From positions 5,451,572-5,515,571 of the forward strand of contig OX388325.1 of assembly GCA_947579605.1 (NCBI GenBank): a stretch of 64,000 bases of DNA, written 5' to 3'. Under the pieces are notes generated by a model. It did no database searches. It saw nothing but the letters and a program-made list of their open reading frames with translations, and had not been told where the DNA came from. Below are positions 32,486 to 44,027 of the stretch, one piece after another. The first letter of the stretch is position 1, and each line of letters starts with the position of its first letter. The position numbers and the translations under genes were made by a program. The DNA is from Athripsodes cinereus. Taxonomy: Eukaryota > Arthropoda > Insecta > Trichoptera > Leptoceridae.

Positions 32486-32490
32486 TTATA

Positions 32491-32830
32491 ACTAGCTGGC
32501 CCGGCGAACTTCATACCGCCTAAGAATCTTCTCTCCATAAGAAATTTCTCTTCATAATTTTTCTTATGGGCATTATGACCTTTCGCCCAGTACACCTCGC
32601 AGTCAACCTGATTGATCCAAAAATTTGTGGGGATGATTAAGGCCCAAATCAGAGGTATTTAACACTTTTTCCATGAAGGTACCTGCAATTTTTTAAACTT
32701 AAATATGGGGATGTGGGGTGTCAAACATCAAAATTTTTCATTAATTAGCACTTTTTTCTATGTAGGTACCTAACATTTTCTGTTAATTAAATGTGAGCAT
32801 GTGAGGTGTCAAACTTCGAATTTTCTTCGA
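32491..32830 (-). mobile_element. Helitron 3' end and adjoining body
   Basis: On the minus strand it ends GCCGGGCCAGCTAGT, a GC-rich stretch followed by CTAG|T as in Helitron 3' termini. The body shares 'gacctttcgcccagtacacc' and 'tgtggggtgtcaaacatcaa' with 11740-12180. The 5' boundary is uncertain. Confidence 0.55.
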
Positions 32831-33238
32831 AAAAAAATGGCACATTTTAATATTTAACCAATATCAACTTCATACAAATATATACAGCTTTCATGGGGAT
32901 ACATACTATGCAGTATAAAAACACCAAAAATATAAATTAATATCTAGGCACAGGGGCACTTTCGCAATTTAGCGGCCCCACCCGTTGTCGAGTATTTTAT
33001 CCATTGAAAAGTAATAATTTCAAAACATGAGGAAATTTTTTGGTCACCATATTTTTGGGAAAAACTTTTTTCTAAGAAAATTTTCTAATGTGGAGTAATA
33101 TGTAAGGAGCATCAGGAAATTTATATTCGAAGTAGATTTTATTTTTGCCGGTTTAATATAAAATGCATAATATATAATGAATTAAATACAATCAATATAC
33201 AGAAGGAGAGTTTATCTCAATGCGCGATCCCTTCCAAC

Positions 33239-33599
33239 CAGGGTTGCCAGATTGTGTGGCCAAAATTACCTGAATTTTGCCATAAAAATACCGTACAATA
33301 TCGGATATGCAACAGTACCTTCTTCAAAATGTAACGGGCATTTCTACCCCTCCCCCCCCGTTGCAAAATTTTCGAAATGGTATAGGAATTTGGAATATTT
33401 CAGAAACTCCTCGGATTTCTTAATGAATATTTTCTCACACAGTACCTTTTTTACAATGCAACGGGTATTTGTACCGATGATGGTTTATGTCAATACCGGA
33501 TACTAACGTTTCATTAAATTACCGTATGTTTGTCGTACGGTAATTTATTTATGAAATTACCGTATAAATACGGTAATTACCGTACGTCTGGCAACGCTG
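33239..33599. mobile_element. hAT MITE, family hAT-C
   Basis: Starts CAGGGTTGCCAGATTGTG and ends TACGTCTGGCAACGCTG. Perfect 8-bp duplications CTTCCAAC lie at 33231-33238 and 33600-33607. The interior has repeated 'accgta' words near the right end. Part of the interior recurs at 61765-61915 inside a related hAT fragment. The short plus-strand frame is not a gene. Confidence 0.93.
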
Positions 33600-33667
33600 C
33601 TTCCAACTAACCCAATAACTTTGTCATGCCACGTAGAAGCGGTTTGACTACCTATGCTGATCTCAAC

Positions 33668-34290
33668 CAGCGATATGTTACAACTAGATTCGCAATGTCA
33701 TACAAATATTCTCTAAAAATGTGTACTCACCCGTCGAGGTACGATACCTGAGTAATATATATTCATCTCTTTTCTTATGTATATTTTCATCTCTATCTAC
33801 CGGCCTTTTTCTTCTGTAATAATACCCATGCTCATATTGTCTATCTCTTGTTATCTACAAACAATTTATATGTGTGTCGCTTTTTTTCAAACTGACAATG
33901 GGTATTGTCGAACTTCAGCAAGTACTGCAAGTAGCATTGTATAAAAAGGTGTATTACTTTTGTACCCACTATCGACATATTCCATATCAATAACATCATT
34001 CTTTTTACAAATTACATGTTCCCTAGATTTGTTGGCAAATTTCAAACTTGATGAAGTGCTCGCTATCTCAAAACGTTCATCAAAAAGTCAAACCATTTCT
34101 ATGTTATCATTTAAGCACAATGCGAAATTTTTACTTGATGACATTTAATCCAACGACACTGAGACGACAAGCTGCCACGGAAGTTCTAAACAAACTAAAT
34201 AAAAATTGCGGCATCAAGGACCGCAAAGAGATTTTATTGATGGTACATGTTTGAGATTCATATTGCAAATCTAGGTATAACATATCACTG
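33668..34290. mobile_element. hAT MITE, family hAT-A, long copy
   Basis: CAGCGATATGTTACAACTAG and the complement of CAGTGATATGTTATACCTAG are the ends. The 8-bp flanks ATCTCAAC (33660-33667) and ATCTGAAC (34291-34298) differ at one base. It contains about 300 bp missing from the 319-bp copy at 10018-10336. Overlapping short frames (33960-34254) show no transposase motif. Confidence 0.88.
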
Positions 34291-34404
34291 ATCTGAACCT
34301 CCTTTATTATCGGATTATTGTGGTTGAATAAAGTTCGATGCGGGCTTTTGACAAAGTGATGTATTCAAGACGAGATTGAAGCATCTATTGTACACCTACA
34401 CTAT

Positions 34405-34500
34405 CTGCATCACAGCATATCTCACAAGTGGGATATAGCCAGCAGACCATGCAATAAACACACAAGTTGTCCTCTTTGTGCAAATAAAGAATTAAGAGAT
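34405..34500 (-). repeat. K-family retroelement tail fragment
   Basis: The minus strand carries 'tatcccacttgtgag'-type and 'agaggacaacttgtgtg'-type words of family K (see 22320-22575). Short and diverged. Confidence 0.45.
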
Positions 34501-34824
34501 TCAAGAGGGGTGGCTTACCTCAATGCTGAAATTAAGTTTTTTTTAACAAAGTTTATATCTGGGTTTTTGTTAACATTCGAATTGTTTTACAATTTTATTA
34601 TACTTATATTAATTATCTAATATCTAAGCTTTCATAGTGTTACCTTTTCAAAAATAGAAAAGTTATTAATTATCTTTTATCAAATTTTATTTGATAATTT
34701 ATTTATATTATGTATAAATTAATTTATTTATACTGTTTTTGGATTATGTATTGTTATTTTTTGTCGTAGTTACTCCTGTCTTATTTGAATTTACTTTTAT
34801 GTACTTTTAGGTCTGTTATATTAA

Positions 34825-35281
34825 TCTATACTAATATTATAAAGAGGAAAGATTTGATTGCTTGCATTGAATAGGCTCCGAAACTACTGAACGATTTGAA
34901 AAAAAACTTTCACTGTTGGGAAGCTACACTATCCCCGGGTGGCATAGGCTATATTATTATATTGACGACCGGTGTGGCGCGGAGGCTAACGCACTTGCCT
35001 TTGAGTCACGAGGTCCTGGGTTCGATTCCCGGCCAGGGCAAAATGAAGAATGACCTTTTTCAGATTGTCCTGGGTCTGGGTGTTACATGTATATGTGTTT
35101 AGTGCATTGTATATGTGTATCGCCGTATAGTACCCATAATACAAGATTCATATCTTAGTTTGGGACTAGCTCGGTCTGTGTGAATTGTCTATACGTGTTA
35201 TGTTATGTTATATTTTCAAAAAAATTAGGTATCCTTACTAAACCGAGAATCTACCCGTGCAATGCCGGGGATGACCGCTAG
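34825..35281 (+). mobile_element. Nonautonomous Helitron with SINE insertion
   Basis: Begins TCTATACTAATATTATAAAG after an A and ends GGGGATGACCGCTAG before T. A CCCG-TGCAATGC-CGGG hairpin lies just upstream of the end. These are the three Helitron hallmarks: 5' TC, 3' hairpin plus CTAG, and an A|T target. No Rep/helicase coding is present. A tRNA-derived SINE (34964-35207) interrupts it. Confidence 0.8.
34964..35214 (+). mobile_element. tRNA-derived SINE
   Basis: The head 'gaccggtgtggcgcggaggc' contains an A-box-like TGGCGCGGAGGC. The B box GGTTCGATTCC is at 35019-35029. A body of about 180 bp ends in a TGTTA repeat tail. TTATATT flanks it (34957-34963, 35208-35214). Promoter boxes suggest RNA polymerase III transcription. 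This is not a functional tRNA, as no complete cloverleaf was found. Confidence 0.82.
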
Positions 35282-35509
35282 TATACATATAAAAGGCTGA
35301 CGCCGTATGTTGAAATAAAATAAAAAAGCTACATTATGAGTTATGGGAATGTAGTCGATATGATTCATAAATTTTCCGTTTAAAATTCATAGAAAATTCT
35401 TAATTTTTTTCTTTATTCTGGTTTCCCACCGGTGGGTATTGCCGTGATAGTATGAATGAATGATTGAATTATATTTTAAGTATAAACATATTATAATAAA
35501 TATGATATA

Positions 35510-36446
35510 TCGGGTGTCTCAAAAAGAGTGCACTTTTTAAATTTATCGTATTTTTTTCGTGCAAATGGCAACACTGAAATTCGGCAGTGCTGTCACCTAT
35601 GTTTATTCCGATTATTAAAATGGTGTGCTAAACGATAGAACAACGCGTTATAAATTGTGATAACTTATTACAAAAATGGGGAAAGTTACGCTGAGACCGC
35701 TCGCAAACTTCGCGAAATTCTAACATCAATAACATAAAATTGACTCAAGAAATTCTTATGTCAACTGGCCACCAAAATCATGCGATTTATTTCTTTGGGG
35801 TTTTGTGAAACTTCGGGTTTATGCGAATAAACCAGAAATAATTCCTGAGCGAGTCATCCGAGATAAAACGCGTCATTGGTGAGATAGAACCACATCTCAT
35901 TTTTCGTCCTTTGCCTGTGGCTTGTTGTCGTGCTGGGTGTGCGATTCGTCAGTTGCTCGATTCGGGTTAATTAAACTAAAATAGTTGTGTTGTTGTTCTA
36001 TGATCATTATATTTTGTATGTTCATTTGTTTTATTCTTTTTATACATCATCATTCATATAACAAAATCAACAGAGTAGTTTACATAAGAAAAAATGTGAT
36101 GATGTGTGCAGTGGCGATATTATCATTATCGTGGTATTATATTGAATCAAATTCTCTGATTGTGCATGCTGTAGACGCTCTTAATTGGGGAACTGGCCAG
36201 ATCTTTTTGTATGTTTGTAATTTATGTATTGTGTTGTCAGTTTTCTGTGAGTGTATCTATAAAATAAAAATAAAATAAAATAAAAAGTGATGGAAAATTT
36301 CATGAATAGAGTAATGGCCTGTTATCACAGCCGTGGGTGTCATTTGCCATGTCTTCTTTACTACCAATAAAAATATCACAACTCTCTCAAAAAAATACGT
36401 GTTTTTATTTGAAAATGAAAAAGTGCAAACTAACTGAGACACCCTA
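35510..36446 (+). mobile_element. Decayed mariner-type element with LINE-tail insertion
   Basis: Inverted ends GGGTGTCTCAAAAAGAGTGC (35512) and GGGTGTCTCAGTTAGTTTGC (minus, to 36444) lie in a TATA-rich context. A plus-strand relic around 35750-35940 reads roughly GHQNHAIYFFGVL*NFGFM and IGEIEPHLIFRPLPVACCR. By eye this resembles the C-terminal third of Tc1-mariner transposases (catalytic '...DLTPLDYFLWG' region). Bases about 35980-36285 are a retroelement tail ending in (AAAAT)n. Confidence 0.6.
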
Positions 36447-36644
36447 TATTTCTATTAGGTAAGGAATTGATAGGAAGGGAGCGTATGGGGAATAAATCCT
36501 TACTAGTAACGGATAAATTGATATTAAGGGAAGTTCACATTTATCACTTTGAGCCGGGGCATTCACAATCATCCAGGATGAATCATCGAAAATGAAAAGT
36601 GTAAACGAACGTTTCATCTTCATTGAAGGAGACCCACTGAGTTA

Positions 36645-37105
36645 TAATCGAAAACCATGTTTAAACAATGTAACATTGTGCAAAATTTAATAAAAAGAAG
36701 TGAAAAATGCTTGTCAACGCTTACAGCCTAGAGTCGATTCGTAAGAGTTGGGACGTCTTTCTCATTTTTTCCGATTAGAATTTGCACAAAGTTACATTGT
36801 ATAAAATCTTTTTTATGTATGCATTAAATTATTGATTCATTGACATATTTTCATTTTTAATTAATTTATTTATTATTCATTGTGATTTTTTTAGTAAGAT
36901 ATTTTGTTGATCCTTTGTTAATTGTATATTATTTTTTTTATACGCATCACGCCTCGATACAGGGCAACCTAGTGAGGCTGCTGCAACTTAATTGTAGCCA
37001 TATTGGTGATATATTATCTCAACATTAACTGTACGTTAATATTGATTGAATAAAGAATTAAGTATTTATAAAGTTAACATGGTTCTCCAATAAAGATGTC
37101 TGATT
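36645..37105. mobile_element. TIR MITE, family M copy 2, with LINE tail inside
   Basis: Left part 'aaaccatgtttaaacaatgt' and right part 'gttaacatggttctccaata' match the M ends at 17209-17457. The centre is broken by a LINE 3' end (about 36795-37076) including 'cctcgatacagggcaaccta' and 'tagccatattggtgatatat', a tail family also at 12205-12280, 40195-40250 (-) and 58626-58680. Confidence 0.55.
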
Positions 37106-37685
37106 GGTTTAAGACGTGTTCACTTTCGATGAACAGCTTCGATATTTTCACTTTAGATGATCATCCAAAGTGATAATATAATGTGAATGCCTCTTTAGAT
37201 ATAAATAAATACGTGATACTTTTTCGGCTTGCTAATTTAATATTCCAGAGATATTATTATTTCTGAATTTGAGAACATCACAAGTTTACGTAATCTCCCC
37301 AGACACATGTGTCCCTCGCTGTATGCCCCAATAAGAATATAATATATCTATTATTTATAAGTTCGTTTCTTATTATTATATTAGAAATCAACGTACATAA
37401 GAAATGAATGCGAGTTTATACAAGATCATTTTCCATTCCAAGTTAAAAATATTTTCTCAGAGAAAATACCCTCCTTTACACGAGATTTGTCTCTAGAAGG
37501 AGGATGTTAAGATTTAAGTTTTTATAAAATAGTCTTTGTCTATACTCGAACGACTACATAATGCTAAAATGTGTTTTGACTGAGGCTGCTGATCTGGTAC
37601 CTTAAAAAAGATCTCAATTTTCAAAATCCAGATAGATCTCTTCTTAAATCTGCGTCAATTTTCCCAAGAGTTGGCACTTAAACAC

Positions 37686-37775
37686 CTCCGTGGCCTAACG
37701 GTTGACATACTTGACTTCCAACACAGAGGTCCTGAGTGCGATGTCATCTGACTAACCTGTAATGAACAGGCAACA
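37686..37775 (+). repeat. tRNA-like SINE head
   Basis: 'Cctccgtggcctaacggttg' (A-box-like TGGCCTAACGG) and 'gaggtcctgagtgcgatgtc' (degenerate B box GGTCCTGAGTGCGAT) are spaced as in tRNA-derived SINEs. Downstream identity is unclear. Confidence 0.5.
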
Positions 37776-38065
37776 CCAAATTTTTATTGTTGTGATCAGC
37801 TAGTGATGACGTCAGATGTGGTCAGATATACTAGATTCTACAGATGATTAAATTATCACAGTTTCTTATTGATTCGAATTTACACCGACCAACTGACCAC
37901 ACATATAATATGTACTTTTAAGTGTTCTATCTTTTTATAACTTTTTACTATAACGATTTAATGAACATAATGTACCTACAGTTTTTTTTTTTAATTTGCG
38001 TACTCGTACATCATCTTTGTAATCAACTGATAGATTTTTGATATTTTTTTAAAATGAATTTAAAA

Positions 38066-38212
38066 AACTTAAACTTTTTTATACACACTTTTATTTTTAT
38101 TTTTGTAGACAATATTGTTTCGTCTCTTAATGAGATATTATCAATACATTAAGAGACGAAACAATATTGTCTACAAAATATAAATATAAGCGTGTATAAA
38201 AAAGTTTAAGTT
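38066..38212. repeat. Long hairpin, arms about 66 bp
   Basis: Arms 'aacttaaacttttttataca' ... 'tctcttaatg' and the complement 'cattaagagacgaaacaata' ... 'aaaaaagtttaagtt' flank a ~14-nt loop (agatattatcaata). The inner 30 bp of each arm match exactly. Probably a palindromic MITE. No clear target duplication. Confidence 0.7.
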
Positions 38213-39180
38213 GTTCAATATAAATAAATTTAATATGGATACACAAAAAGTGACGGATTACACTGGAAATATTTTTTTTTACATACACTGTGTTTTTATA
38301 TATTGGTTTTTTGTGTATACCTACTTAGTTATATTATTATGTAAACGATATTTGTAAACCTTTATTGTCAATGGCCAATGTGCCGTTTATGATGAATAAA
38401 TAAATAAATATTGCTTTCATTTTATAATTTATCTTAAATTATAGTTTCTTAAAGTTTAACAAAACCGCGAGTTTTATTTATAGAATGGGTGTGTAAACTC
38501 CATCTTCCATATCCTCACAAAATCATCTTTATAAGGATTTCTGCACTGTTTGATTTGCGACTGCGATTTCCCAAATTCCTCTAATCCTCCACTCCTCCCT
38601 TCAGAGCGCTATTATAAATTATATTTTTTTATTTTTGACAATAGCCCACTTTATGTTTATGTTCTTTTTCTATAATGTATTGCTAAACTAATTTCATGTT
38701 GTTGTATTTTTCTTCATGTTTGACTTGTGAACATGCCGATTAATTAGTAATATCCGCAAACTTCACTGGTCAATTATAGATTTAATATATTTATTTGTAA
38801 TATGTACTGAATGACTGTATGTTTTACTTGGATAATTAATAAATAAAAATTAAAATAAAATAAAAATCTCTCTCAATAAACCTCTATCTTTGTAAGTAAA
38901 GGATTGTCTTACACAAAGGCAATCTGGCATTCTACTTCAAACCCATACAAGGCACAAATTTGGATTTCCTGTGCCTACTGTATGTACCTTCGTATGGAAG
39001 TTCCAGTAGTTTTATTATTTGCGTAATATTTTATTTCCCCATATCATATTATCATAATATCCATTTTCGTTTAACGGCACACACAGATAATATTTATCCA
39101 CAGTAGGGCATTGGCGTACCGAAGGAGGGCAGCTGCCGCCCCTCCCCTGAATCGAAAATAGTAGGAAAGTAAAAAAAATG

Positions 39181-39517
39181 GTATTTAAGTAATTCTAATA
39201 GTCAGAGTTATTCATTGACAGAGTGAAAATTCATGATAACAAATATCAATATTTCTAAACACAGTTAATTTTTCACAATTTTTTTAAAGAACCTGAGCGC
39301 TTATGTCAAAAGCTCAGTTTAACATTTTTAACAGGACTGATTGGAAAAAAATAAATCTAAGTTAAGAAGGAAGAATAGGAGGGGGTGGGATAGTAGTGGA
39401 AGGAGTGGGTGTGGACAAGGGCTTAATTAATGGTAAATGGGTGGGAATTTGTGTTTTTTTTAAAATGTGAAAAAATTAACTGTGTTAAGAAATATTTATA
39501 TTTGTAGTATTTAAGTA
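39181..39517 (-). mobile_element. Penelope-derived foldback Z2 with 11-bp TSD and ORF C-terminus
   Basis: GTATTTAAGTA flanks the insert (39181-39191, 39507-39517). A one-sided extension ('attctaatagtcagagttat', 'gagtgaaaattcatgataac') precedes arms 'acaaatatcaatatttctaa' / 'ttaagaaatatttatatttg'. The minus strand within the loop encodes KTQIPTHLPLIKPLSTPTPS, TTIPPPPILPS and a stop, parallel to the QIP..SPLL...TPLPPL end in Y2. The arm core 'ctgagcttttgacataagcg' (minus) is a degenerate hammerhead-like motif. Confidence 0.78.
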
Positions 39518-39560
39518 TAGGAATTTATTGGTATCGAATATGAAAGCTGTCTCCCCCCTA

Positions 39561-40135
39561 CACTGAGAAAAATACTAACAAAATAACACAACGAATCATT
39601 GGTACGAACTATCAGATTAGAACCAGAGATAGTACAATCGATTCATTAGTACAAATCTATAATATTAACTTTTCGCAAACAAATTATTGGTAAATTTACC
39701 AACGACTTGTTTGCGAAAAGTTAATATTATAGATTCGTACTAATGAATCGTTTGTACTATCTTTAGTCCTAATCTGATAGTACGTAATAATAATAATAAT
39801 AATAATAGGTTTTTGTCCCTGTAGCTCTGTAAGTGATCTCCCATGATTGTACTATTTCATAGAACATCATGGAAGAATCAACTCGAATAATGTTGGGGTT
39901 CTACATTTTGAATAAAAATTTATTTTAATATTTTATGGTTTTTGTTATTTAATGTTATATTTAAATTTTATTGTTAATCTTATATTGTGTTCAAAATGTA
40001 GAATCTAATATTATTTTGTTAAATAAATGAAATATGAGATAATAATAATAATAAACTTTATTGCACAATAAGAAGCATATACATAATTACGTACCAATTA
40101 TTCGTTGTGAAATTTCGTTAGTATATTTGTCAGTG
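39561..40135. mobile_element. TIR element O with ~190-bp hairpin and LINE insertion
   Basis: Ends CACTGAGAAAAATACTAACA and the complement of 'gttagtatatttgtcagtg' are flanked by TA on both sides, consistent with Tc1/mariner-type targeting. Bases 39600-39785 form a hairpin: 'ctataatattaacttttcgc' and its complement around 'ttgtttgcgaaaagttaata'. Bases 39786-40090, bounded by TACGTA and holding AAT repeats at both ends, look like an inserted retroelement piece. No coding. Confidence 0.65.
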
Positions 40136-40194
40136 TACATATTTATTTTAAAAAATTATCGTCTTATTTAATTTACAAGACTTAAGAGAACAAA

Positions 40195-41000
40195 GTTATC
40201 ACCAATATGGCTACAATTAAGTTGCAGCAGCCTCACTACAGTAGGATCGCTGTATGAATGCATCTGTTACTCAGGTACGTCTCTTACTCAGGTACCCACC
40301 CTTCACAATCAATGTATTGTTTTGAATGGTGCGTCAGTGGTAGTCAACAAGAAAAACTAAATTCATATATCTGGTACACATTTAATATTTTTGCCCAAGC
40401 ACATAGATTATTTACAAATAGGTCAAAATGAAATTTAAAATACCTATAATCTGTATATGTATAAAAGAAAAAAATATTTACGCTATAGGTACATTTTTAA
40501 TTTCAATAAAAAAAGCAATATGGAGAATTATATAAAATCAAACATCTGGGGATCTGAAATTTCAATTTTGAAAAAATAATGGATAAGATTTTTTATGAAT
40601 TAAAAATTATGATTATCTATCTATATTAAAAACAAATTTGTACCTACATATTATGACGTACAGCAGATAATTAATAAACAAATCTGAGATAGAGAGTAAA
40701 TGCTCATTTTCTTTTACCTTTATTGACATTCATTGATTTTTATGCAATACCTACGAAGTTCGCTGGGTAAGCTCCATTAGTTTGCACCTACTTGCATTGT
40801 ATAGAATCAGATTTATTTGTATTTGTAATAGGCTATTTTGAAAAAGACATAACATGTCGACCAGTTTACAAAGTTATATCGTTTTTATTTACATTAAATT
40901 TTAATAATAATGTTCTATACAATTCCTAAGTTGGCTTCACCTGCACATAAGAGAAAGAGACCATCATGTCTGAAATGCATTGGTAGAGCGACATCACTAT
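40195..41000. repeat. LINE-tail scraps, no gene
   Basis: Bases 40195-40250 on the minus strand carry 'gtagccatattggtgat' and 'agtgaggctgctgcaac' words of a LINE 3' end. Bases 40975-41035 carry another inverted scrap ('ctctgtatcgaggcgtgctg'). The rest is AT-rich and unremarkable. Confidence 0.4.
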
Positions 41001-42240
41001 AGGTTGCTCTGTATCGAGGCGTGCTGCGTATAAAAATATGATTTAAACAAGAATATCGACACGTAGAATCAAACTGGAATGACTCAAAATTCTACAATGG
41101 TTCCAAATAAAAATATGATTAAATAGAAAAAACCACAAGCAAAAGGGGACCATTGAATAATCACTGACAGAAAGATAAATATTATTATATTTTATGGTTG
41201 TTAAAAAAAATGTTGAGTCACTGTTGCCCCCCTAGATATAATCCCGGGTACACCGATGCAGCCTGGCTAGGCAGAGCAATATGATTTCTTTAATATTACT
41301 GTGTCGTGTATCATTGATACGTACAAACTTTTGTGTAATAATATCTATCTAGTTGGAACATATTGTATGCAATGTGTATCCGATGTTGTCTATCAAATTA
41401 AAAACTTTTAAACTGACTATTATCTAAAATGAGCTATCAATAATCTAACAAATTTAAGATGTAAAATATAAAATATATCATAAGGCGAAAGCATCCATTA
41501 AACAAAAAACTATTATACAGATCACGAATCACAGATGATGATTTTGGATGATTTTTATTTTTGACGCCGTTTAATAGTCCCTAGCCTGTAAAGGAGTACC
41601 AACGCACCGGTGCGTGCAAGAAATATTATGGGATCTGGAGTACGCACGCACCGGTGCGTTTGATCCAGTAATATTTAGGTATTCCCGCCAAATTCGTCAA
41701 TTTCATCATTGGTCCAATCTGTCGGATGTACTTTACCGATCACAAGAAAAAAAATCAAAAATAGGCGTGTTTAGACCTTATTTATCGCCTATACAAAATG
41801 TCACGTGACCGCCGCTTGAAATACCTAGCCGTCACTCGCGGTTGCAAACCATTTTGCTGCGTGCGTTTGTGCGCTATGGGTGTTATTTTGTGGAGTGTTT
41901 TATGGATTTTTTTTTACTTTTTGTGCTAAATCTGGACAGTTTAACTAGTTTTTAGTTCCTACATAAGTCCTTGTTAAAAACAAATAAAAATAAATATTTT
42001 TAATAATAATAAATATTCTTATGTTGAACCCATTGTTGACAATACCGGAGCAGACATGACGTATCAAAATTGTTTTTGTTATATTTTATAACTCCGTTAT
42101 TATTAATTTTGGAGAGTTGGTTCCTTATAAACATTCATTCTAGGGATCATTTTCTATAACATGCGATAAAAAAATATTCAAAAAGTGAAAGTTGAATTAA
42201 TTCACTCTGCCATACACTTTTATTTTTTCTTTATTCACTC
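41001..42240. other. No gene; repeated ACGCACCGGTGCGT palindrome
   Basis: The 14-bp palindrome ACGCACCGGTGCGT occurs at 41602-41615 and 41646-41659, each preceded by a 'ggagtac' word. The short frame 41614-41808 spans the second copy and shows no domain. Bases 41810-41900 are GC-richer but unclassified. Confidence 0.45.
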
Positions 42241-42244
42241 ACGG

Positions 42245-42415
42245 ACAGGCTAGACTGTCTCAAGGGCGCCAGTGAAGAGTTTAGTTTTTAATTTGCTTCT
42301 GAAGCTGGTGACAGTCTCAATGGCACCGGTAGGCCCGGTCCAACAGCACCAAAGGCCCTCTCATAGAAGTTAGACTTACTGGCTCTATTGGGCTCAGTAA
42401 GTCTATTTAAAATAA
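42245..42415 (-). pseudogene. CR1-like LINE C-terminal fragment
   Basis: On the minus strand, with frameshifts, it reads YERAFGAVGPGLPVPLRLS and then 'klntklftgale'-like residues, the end of a CR1-type reverse transcriptase. Badly decayed. Confidence 0.5.
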
Positions 42416-42869
42416 ATAAATACTTCCACTATATCATACCCCGCACCGCTCAAACACTCTAACAACCAAACCAACTCCACAAAGTGAAAATATGATAAAA
42501 AAGAAAGGAATAAAAAACAGTTATAAGGTAAATTTGAGAAAGTCCTCCGAGCCATCCACCCCAATATATATTTTTATTTTTGTTTCATTATTGAATAAAT
42601 AAAAATATTTTGTTTGACAGGGATGTTCAACAACCCATTGTACGAATGTAGGTAGGTATCTACGTTACACGAGGCATATTGAAAACTTATATCCAGAACA
42701 AACGTTTTTTATATTTTTTTCTACTTTGTAATTTGGCAAAGTCTGGATTTTAATATGTATTAGATATATATTAATACATAGATCAATGAAAAAAGAGAAG
42801 AAAAATAAAAAAAAATATCAGTTTTAGGAATTTAGGAATAACAATAAAATTATCCTGACCACGAATTCG

Positions 42870-43190
42870 TGGTAGCATGGGTGTGACGGACATAAATAAC
42901 AAACTAGAAGAGAGGCAACCAAGATGGTATGGGCACATAAGGTGGAGACCACAGGAACACACTGTTAACAAAGCTACGTCAGTAAATCTCCCTCGATATC
43001 CATCAAGAGGGAAACCAAAGAATACCTGGATGACACAATGCAATAGAATCCTGCGGAGAAATGGCCTGGATGAAGATGATATAAGAAACAGAAGAAGGTA
43101 CAACATCAGAACGAGAAGAGTCGACCCCAACAGCCTTCACGGCAATAAGTTGGGACAGTGCCAGGAAGAAGAAGAAAAAAAAGAGTAAGA
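42870..43190 (+). pseudogene. LINE RT C-terminus with GAA-rich tail
   Basis: The 103-residue frame contains MGVTDINNKLEERQPRWYGH, IRWRPQEHTV and YPSRGKPKNTWMTQCNRILR, then NRRRYNIRTRRVDP. This is the basic region following the RT domain of insect endonuclease/RT LINEs ('RW.GH..R...' motif). The frame is intact to a GAAGAAGAA tail. No catalytic residues are present. Confidence 0.75.
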
Positions 43191-43209
43191 TTATCCAGAC
43201 CCCCTAGAC

Positions 43210-43450
43210 CAGTGTTCCGCAAACTTTTTAAGTTCAAGGTACACCTATCAAATCAAGAAATTTTAGAGGTTCACCAAAAATGTTTATTTAACAAAGCGCC
43301 TCGCTCTTACAGCTGTCAGCTATTTTATCACAAAACCTTGACATTTTTTCCGCGGTACACCGTACCGGTACACCGTACTGATGACTACGGTACACCGTAG
43401 TCATCAGTTGGTGTGCCAGTGTGCCGCGGCACACGCTTTGCGGAACACTG
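43210..43450. mobile_element. hAT MITE, family hAT-D
   Basis: Ends CAGTGTTCCGCAAACTTTTT and the complement of CAGTGTTCCGCAAAGCGTGT. A perfect 8-bp duplication CCCTAGAC lies at 43202-43209 and 43451-43458. The right half contains nested palindromes ('ggtacaccgtaccggtacac', 'actacggtacaccgtagt', 'gtgccgcggcac'). No coding; the short frame 43158-43400 runs in from the upstream LINE tail. Confidence 0.93.
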
Positions 43451-43740
43451 CCCTAGACAAACCGTACTTGGCGATCGAATACAAACGAATTTTTGACTAT
43501 ATCTGCAACAATAACGCATAATTACACGGTACATGTAAGTAGATTGTCGAAAAGTTCGCCAGTACTCGATCTCTAAGTACCTACGGTTTGTCTACGGCCC
43601 CTGTTCCTAATGCGAAGGTATTTTGGGACATTTTAGGGGGTATTTATTAAAGTTTTCAGACATTATATGAAATAAATACGTTTTTTTTTAGTTTTAACCA
43701 TCCACACAAAACAGAGTCATTTGAGGCATTTCAATAATTA

Positions 43741-44027
43741 TTGGAAAATGGGAAGAAGTTAACCAGGATAGGCGAAAAAAGGCAACTCCTTAAAAGAATC
43801 AGCCAACAACATCAGGCACCCAGGACTGCTCATCCCCATCGTGGAGAGTAGGACCGAAGGCACAAATGGCAGAGGCCGACCAAGAGACGCTTATATGGAC
43901 CAACTGAAGAGAGACATGAACTGTGGCTCATACGTAGAGCTGAAGAGACTGGCTGAGAATAGAGAGGAGTGGAGAAGAAAATTCAAACTCATTGTAGGCC
44001 AATCCAATGGATTGTAACTCGTTATAT
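43741..44027 (+). pseudogene. LINE RT C-terminus, frameshifted
   Basis: Same family as 3703-4268 ('ggcacaaatggcagaggccg', 'gaactgtggctcatacgtag'), ending 'ccaatggattgtaactcgtt'. Several indels break the frame. ATAATTATT flanks both ends and could be the duplication. Confidence 0.7.

Noticed and set aside
34964..35040. Possible functional tRNA gene
   Set aside because: A and B boxes are present, but it continues into a SINE body with tail and target duplication, and I found no complete cloverleaf.
38066..38212. Hammerhead reading of the long hairpin (GACGAAACAATATTGTC)
   Set aside because: GAAAC...GTC looks like box 2 and a cleavage triplet, but there is no CTGATGA box, and the match follows from the palindromic arms.
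41614..41808. 64-residue frame after the GC palindrome
   Set aside because: No domain, no homologous copy and no start or splice context beyond chance.
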